Source of the DNA: Clostridiales bacterium UBA7044
Lineage (GTDB): Bacteria > Bacillota > Clostridia > Oscillospirales > Oscillospiraceae
Reading direction: 5' to 3'
Length of the DNA: 9,357 nt
Assembly (NCBI GenBank): GCA_002493965.1
Contig: DLAP01000031.1
Span: 1 to 9,357, forward strand
Both the position numbers and the translations under genes were made by a program. Each line of letters opens with the position of its first letter. Positions within the stretch are counted from its first letter, which is position 1. Positions 5,988 through 9,357 of this stretch are shown piece by piece. The notes beneath the pieces are model-generated. The model made no database searches. It was not told the origin of the DNA and saw only the letters and a list, made by a program, of their open reading frames with translations.

Positions 5988-7784
5988 ATGATGCGTAATA
6001 AAGGGCCTTCTCTTTTGATCCCCATTCTTTTTCTGGCCATGCTGGTCCTGGTGGGCAGCGCTCTGGGGCAAAACGCGGATTCCTTTTTCTCCCTGCGCTT
6101 CCGTGCGGATGCCCAGGATCTGACCCTCACTCCCTGGTACAGCGAGGAGGAGGATTGCTATTACCTGTTTTTGCCCAGCTTTGTCTCCCCGTCCCAGCTT
6201 ACCGTAACCCATCCCTGGTATACCCGGATGGATTCGGGTTCCGCGGACACTGGCGACCTGCCTTTGGATCAGGATATCCCATTCCAGATTTCCTTTCTTT
6301 GGGAACGGCCCCGTACATACACGCTCCGCCTGCTTCCCTGCTCCGCAGAGCAAACCATCTGCATCGATGCCCAGGATGGCCTGCTAAGCTATCTGGGCGC
6401 CGATAAGCAGCACGCCCAAAACGCGTTTGTGACCTTCTGGGACGGCTCCGGTCAGCGGGAATATGCGGGAAAAACCACCATGTCCGGCCGTGGCAACAGC
6501 ACCTGGGAGCACTGGGAGAAAAAGCCCTACAATCTGAACTTCTCCCAGAGCGTCACCGTGGGGCCCTTCGACCAGGCTGACCAGCTGTGTCTGCTTGCCG
6601 AGTATGTGGATTCCAGCAAGCTGCGCAATGCTCTTGCTTACCACATGGCCCAGGAGCTGGACTTTCCCTACTCCTCCCCCTATGTCTACGCCGACCTGTT
6701 CGTGAACGGCGAGTATTTGGGCCTATATGGCGTTGCCACCAAATCCGAGTACAAAAAGCACCTGGAGGAGGACGGCATTCAGGCTGTCTTTGAACTGACT
6801 TTTCTGGAAAAGGAAAATACCTTCCACACCGACGGTGGGAAGGGTCTGCGCATCTACTGCGGCGACCAGAGCCTGATTCAGTATCATGCGGAGGGCATGG
6901 AACAGGCCCTGGAAAGCCGGGATCCAGAGGCTCTGGCACAACATATCGATCTGGAATCCTGGGCAGAAAAGTACGCCTTGGATGAGCTTCTTTACAACTA
7001 CGATCTGAGTAAGGCCAGCGAGTATTATTATCTGGATGATGGCGATCGAATCCGCTGTATGCTCCCCTGGGACTATGAATGGACGCTGTATCCACGGCTG
7101 TCTTCCAATCAAATGTCTACGGAATACGCGCTGTGTGGCTATTATTATTTTTCCAACTGGTCTGGATCTCTGAAAGAATCGGAGCCGATGGGAGATGTGG
7201 TCTTTCCTGTCTCAGACGGTGCCTATGCGGAATATAAGGTTGCCAGCTGGTATGGTTCCCTTCTTCAGATAGAGCCGTTCCGGGAGGCTGTCCTCCAAAC
7301 CTATGAAAACGTCTATACCGATGCGTTTTTTGATGAAATTACCGGCTACCTGGAAGCTTGCCGGCAGGAGATCCGGGACTCCCGGCGCAGCGATCTGGTT
7401 CGCTGGAGCGGCGCCTATTTGCGAAGCCACGGGGCCGTTCCCTGGGAATCCGCCTACTTTGCCCGTCCCCAGGCTCTCGCAGCGGATCTGACCGGCCGGC
7501 TGGATTATCTGAAGGCCCTGTTTTCCAATTGGGAGGACTATTGCCTGGTCAACTTCTGGGCAGATATCAGCGGAGATATCTCTCCGTTTAAGCTTCAGCT
7601 GCTCATTCCCAAAGGCGACTTTACCATCTATCACGAACTGATTGCCAACAGTGTCTATGCACCGGATGGCTATACGATGGAGGGTGTATACGCCCAGGAC
7701 GGCACGCCTTTGGAAAGCATTTTGACGGTAACAGAGGACACCCCCCTGTTTATACGCCTCTGCCCCATCTCCCCTGGAAGTTGA
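5988..7784 (+). CDS. CotH-family atypical protein kinase, secreted or membrane-anchored
   Basis: A 598-residue exported protein. Residues about 9-27 are a hydrophobic signal sequence or anchor. Residues about 30-130 look like an extracellular beta-rich domain. The CotH kinase domain follows: MSGRGNSTW (165-173), KKPYNLNF (178-185), then DSSKLRNALAY, the conserved VNGEYLGLYGV strand, LLYNYD (N337, D339) and WDYEW (361-365). In Bacillus, CotH is an atypical kinase that phosphorylates spore-coat proteins. In canonical CotH the last motif is WDFD; here its second Asp is Glu (E364). No C-terminal membrane segment is evident. The ATG at 5988 (or the adjacent ATG at 5991) is preferred over the GTG at 5970 because AAAGGA at 5976-5981 is the ribosome binding site. 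The gene is followed after 8 nt by the VTC gene. Substrate unknown; a spore role is not implied by this context. Confidence 0.87.
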   Translation: MMRNKGPSLLIPILFLAMLVLVGSALGQNADSFFSLRFRADAQDLTLTPWYSEEEDCYYLFLPSFVSPSQLTVTHPWYTRMDSGSADTGDLPLDQDIPFQISFLWERPRTYTLRLLPCSAEQTICIDAQDGLLSYLGADKQHAQNAFVTFWDGSGQREYAGKTTMSGRGNSTWEHWEKKPYNLNFSQSVTVGPFDQADQLCLLAEYVDSSKLRNALAYHMAQELDFPYSSPYVYADLFVNGEYLGLYGVATKSEYKKHLEEDGIQAVFELTFLEKENTFHTDGGKGLRIYCGDQSLIQYHAEGMEQALESRDPEALAQHIDLESWAEKYALDELLYNYDLSKASEYYYLDDGDRIRCMLPWDYEWTLYPRLSSNQMSTEYALCGYYYFSNWSGSLKESEPMGDVVFPVSDGAYAEYKVASWYGSLLQIEPFREAVLQTYENVYTDAFFDEITGYLEACRQEIRDSRRSDLVRWSGAYLRSHGAVPWESAYFARPQALAADLTGRLDYLKALFSNWEDYCLVNFWADISGDISPFKLQLLIPKGDFTIYHELIANSVYAPDGYTMEGVYAQDGTPLESILTVTEDTPLFIRLCPISPGS

Positions 7785-7792
7785 GGTAAATT

Positions 7793-8548
7793 ATGGACAA
7801 CATTGGTTTTGTTTTTCGGAACGAATACAAATACCTGGTCTCCGCAGGACAAATCGCCATGCTGAAAGCCCGGGCCGGGGCCGTTCTGTCCCCTGATCCC
7901 CACGTTCCCAAGTCCGGGAGCCGGGCCGGAATGTATCATATTCGTTCTGTCTATTTTGACGACCGGGAGGATGCCTGCTATCTGGAAAATGAAAACGGCA
8001 CCGACCCCCGGGAGAAGTTCCGAATCCGCATTTATAACCACAGCGACCAGCGCATCACTCTGGAACTGAAACGAAAGCAGCAGGGCAAATGTCTGAAATT
8101 CTCCTGTCCTCTGACCCGGCAGCAATGCGACACTCTGCTGGCAGGAACGCTTCTTCCGGACGATCCCAGCTATCCGCCCCTGCTGCAAAAGCTTCTGCTG
8201 CAAATGAAGACCCGGGGGTTACAGCCGGTGGTGATCGTGGAATACGACCGGATCCCCTATGTCTTCCCTGCTGGCAATGTCCGGGTCACGCTGGACACAA
8301 ACATCATGTCCTCCGACCAGTGTCAAGGCTTCTTCGAAGACCGGCTTTCCCTGCGTCCCGTGCTTCCCCTGGGACAGCACATTCTGGAAGTCAAATGGGA
8401 TGAACTGCTTCCGGACTTTCTCTACCGCAGCCTCATGCTGGACTGTCTCCAATGGAGCAGCTTCTCCAAATACTACATATGCAGAAAACTACAAAAGGAG
8501 TCCTATTACTTATGCACTTCAAAGACATCTTCAAGTCCAGCTTTCTAA
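7793..8548 (+). CDS. VTC domain protein (polyphosphate-polymerase-like, TTM fold)
   Basis: A 251-residue protein spanning a single VTC domain with the triphosphate-tunnel pattern of paired charged residues: RNEYKY (9-14), YHIRSVYFDD (48-57), REKFRIRIY (73-81), LELKRK (90-95), VEYDR (149-153), RVTLD (164-168), LEVKWD (198-203) and SFSKYYICR (223-231). In the yeast VTC complex this domain makes polyphosphate from ATP. Bacterial single-domain versions are mostly uncharacterised. No signal peptide or membrane segment is seen, so it should act in the cytoplasm, probably docked to the DUF4956 partner. GAGGT (7783-7787) overlaps the CotH stop and lies 5 nt before ATG. The 3' end overlaps the DUF4956 gene by 37 nt. 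Polyphosphate synthesis is plausible but unproven. Confidence 0.88.
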   Translation: MDNIGFVFRNEYKYLVSAGQIAMLKARAGAVLSPDPHVPKSGSRAGMYHIRSVYFDDREDACYLENENGTDPREKFRIRIYNHSDQRITLELKRKQQGKCLKFSCPLTRQQCDTLLAGTLLPDDPSYPPLLQKLLLQMKTRGLQPVVIVEYDRIPYVFPAGNVRVTLDTNIMSSDQCQGFFEDRLSLRPVLPLGQHILEVKWDELLPDFLYRSLMLDCLQWSSFSKYYICRKLQKESYYLCTSKTSSSPAF

Positions 8549-9180
8549 ATGAGCTTTCTTCCATAAGCCACACCACCGCCGCCCTGTATCTTCTCATGGC
8601 CGCCGCCTTTGGCTTTTACATCTTCCTGATCTACCGGGTAGTCACCCGGAAAAGCTTCTACAACAAGAGCTTTAACCTGTCCCTGTGGGTGCTGACCGTC
8701 ATCATCGCCGCCATCATCATTGCCATTTCCAGCAATATCGTCCTGTCCCTTGGCATGGTGGGCGCCCTGTCCATTGTCCGCTACCGCACTGCCATTAAGG
8801 ACCCCATGGATCTGGTGTTCCTGTTCTGGTCCATTGCGGAGGGCATCATCTGCGGCGCGGGTATGCCCATTCTCGCCGCCATGCTGGCAGTGGTTCTCTC
8901 CGTGGGCATCTTCATTCTGGACTACCTGCCCAAGGTCAAGCCCATGAAGATTCTCACCATTTCCGCGGGAAATAAGGACTGTGAGGATGAAATTCTGGGA
9001 CTGGTGGCGAAATACTGCAAGCGCTATACGGTAAAGTCCAAGGTGTTCTCCGAAAGCGGTCTGAACCTGGTGATTGAGTTTTCCAGCGAGCAGGAGCGGG
9101 CCTGCGTGGACGCGGTAGCAGGCGTTCCCGGCGTTTACACCGTTTCCTCTTTGACCCACGACGGGGAAGTGACCTTCTGA
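8512..9180 (+). CDS. DUF4956 family polytopic membrane protein
   Basis: A 222-residue protein with about four hydrophobic segments (roughly 24-42, 59-79, 101-118 and 119-138) and a C-terminal soluble domain (about 145-222) with an alternating pattern like a small ferredoxin-type alpha/beta fold. The family signature is plain: GMVGALSIVRYRTAIKDP (81-98) followed by DLVFLFWSIAEGIICGAG. Function is unknown, but DUF4956 genes commonly adjoin VTC-domain genes, so it may hold the VTC protein at the membrane or export a product. The open frame extends back to 8452. The start at 8512 (MHFKDIF) is chosen because AAAAGGAG (8493-8500) precedes it and because the earlier codons lie in VTC coding sequence. 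Start and ribosome binding site both lie within the VTC gene, implying coupled translation. No convincing terminator follows. Confidence 0.88.
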   Translation: MHFKDIFKSSFLNELSSISHTTAALYLLMAAAFGFYIFLIYRVVTRKSFYNKSFNLSLWVLTVIIAAIIIAISSNIVLSLGMVGALSIVRYRTAIKDPMDLVFLFWSIAEGIICGAGMPILAAMLAVVLSVGIFILDYLPKVKPMKILTISAGNKDCEDEILGLVAKYCKRYTVKSKVFSESGLNLVIEFSSEQERACVDAVAGVPGVYTVSSLTHDGEVTF

Positions 9181-9236
9181 GGAAGACGCAGGCTGACATA
9201 GGCCTTCTTAACTCCGGATATTTTTCAGAAAAATAC

Positions 9237-9265
9237 TTGACAAAATCCGGCATATCGGGTATACT
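9237..9265 (+). promoter_or_regulatory. Promoter of the tRNA-Val gene
   Basis: Perfect -35 TTGACA (9237-9242) and near-perfect -10 TATACT (9260-9265) with a 17-bp spacer. The expected start near 9272 leaves a leader of about 20 nt before the tRNA. Such a strong promoter fits a stable-RNA gene or tRNA cluster continuing past the window. Confidence 0.85.
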
Positions 9266-9292
9266 ATCAAAGTCGCCTGTGCAGCGTGCTAT

Positions 9293-9357
9293 GGACGATT
9301 AGCTCAGCTGGCTAGAGAATCCGCTTGACGTGCGGAAGGTCATAGGTTCGAGTCCTA
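9293..9357 (+). tRNA. tRNA-Val (anticodon GAC), 3' end cut by window edge
   Basis: The visible 65 nt hold the acceptor 5' strand GGACGAT, U8-A9, the D arm (GCTC, loop AGCTGGCTA), an anticodon stem TCCGC/GCGGA around TTGACGT with anticodon GAC at 9327-9329, the variable region AGGTC and the T arm ATAGG-TTCGAGT-CCTA. GAC reads GUC/GUU valine codons. The last base of the T stem and the 3' acceptor strand lie beyond 9357, so their pairing could not be checked. Confidence 0.92.

Noticed and set aside
5805..6353. Minus-strand frame of 182 codons across nif3 and cotH
   Set aside because: Antisense to two genes with clear family motifs; no domain or ribosome binding site supports it.
7564..7581. Two GATATC copies close together in cotH
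   Set aside because: They lie in coding sequence, are only six bases long and are expected by chance.
8545..9159. Minus-strand frame of 204 codons opposite DUF4956
   Set aside because: His/Gly/Gln-rich repetitive composition is the mirror of hydrophobic membrane codons; the DUF4956 signature lies on the plus strand.
1..9357. CRISPR array, insertion sequence, prophage or integrase genes
   Set aside because: No regularly spaced repeats, transposase or recombinase motifs were found. A tRNA at the right edge could be an integration site, but its 3' end is not in the window.

Overview
The window looks like a chromosomal segment of an anaerobic, GC-moderate Gram-positive bacterium of the class Clostridia, probably a gut member of the Oscillospirales or a relative. 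The evidence is strong AGGAGG-type ribosome binding sites, sigma-A promoters with 17-bp spacers, the Firmicutes-typical trmK-nif3 pair, a DUF1858 redox-disulfide protein of the kind common in anaerobes, a CotH-family protein and a divergent PlsY-like acyltransferase. Assignment below class is a guess. I see no insertion sequence, phage gene or CRISPR array.

Left arm (about 1-2415, minus strand): a MarR-family regulator, a PlsY-like membrane acyltransferase (TTG start) and an MGDG-synthase/UgtP-type glycosyltransferase form a compact operon. It reads from a near-consensus promoter (TTGACG-17-TATAAT) that overlaps a palindrome placed like an autorepressor site. The likely theme is regulated synthesis or remodelling of membrane glycolipid. 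Two hairpins (57-100 and 115-153) lie beyond the operon end.

Middle (2416-4476, plus strand): a divergent promoter drives a DUF2975 membrane protein, a small Cro/CI-type regulator (a YoaS/YozG-like pair) and a CPBP-family intramembrane protease that is visibly more AT-rich than its surroundings. A separate single-gene unit follows: its own promoter, a DUF1858 four-cysteine protein and a strong intrinsic terminator.

Right arm (4499-9180, plus strand): five tightly packed genes. trmK (tRNA m1A22 methyltransferase) and a Nif3/DUF34 metal-binding protein overlap by ATGA. After 14 nt come three genes that look like one functional module: a secreted or membrane-anchored CotH-type atypical kinase, a VTC (polyphosphate-polymerase-like) domain protein, and a multi-pass DUF4956 membrane protein whose start lies inside the VTC gene. 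This module is the most interesting part of the window. It plausibly couples phosphate-polymer or nucleotide chemistry at the membrane to phosphorylation of a surface substrate, but its function is not established.

The window ends in a tRNA-Val (anticodon GAC) with its own consensus promoter, truncated at base 9357. No stretch over 300 bases lacks a gene. The longest gap is the 275-base divergent promoter region at 2355-2629.
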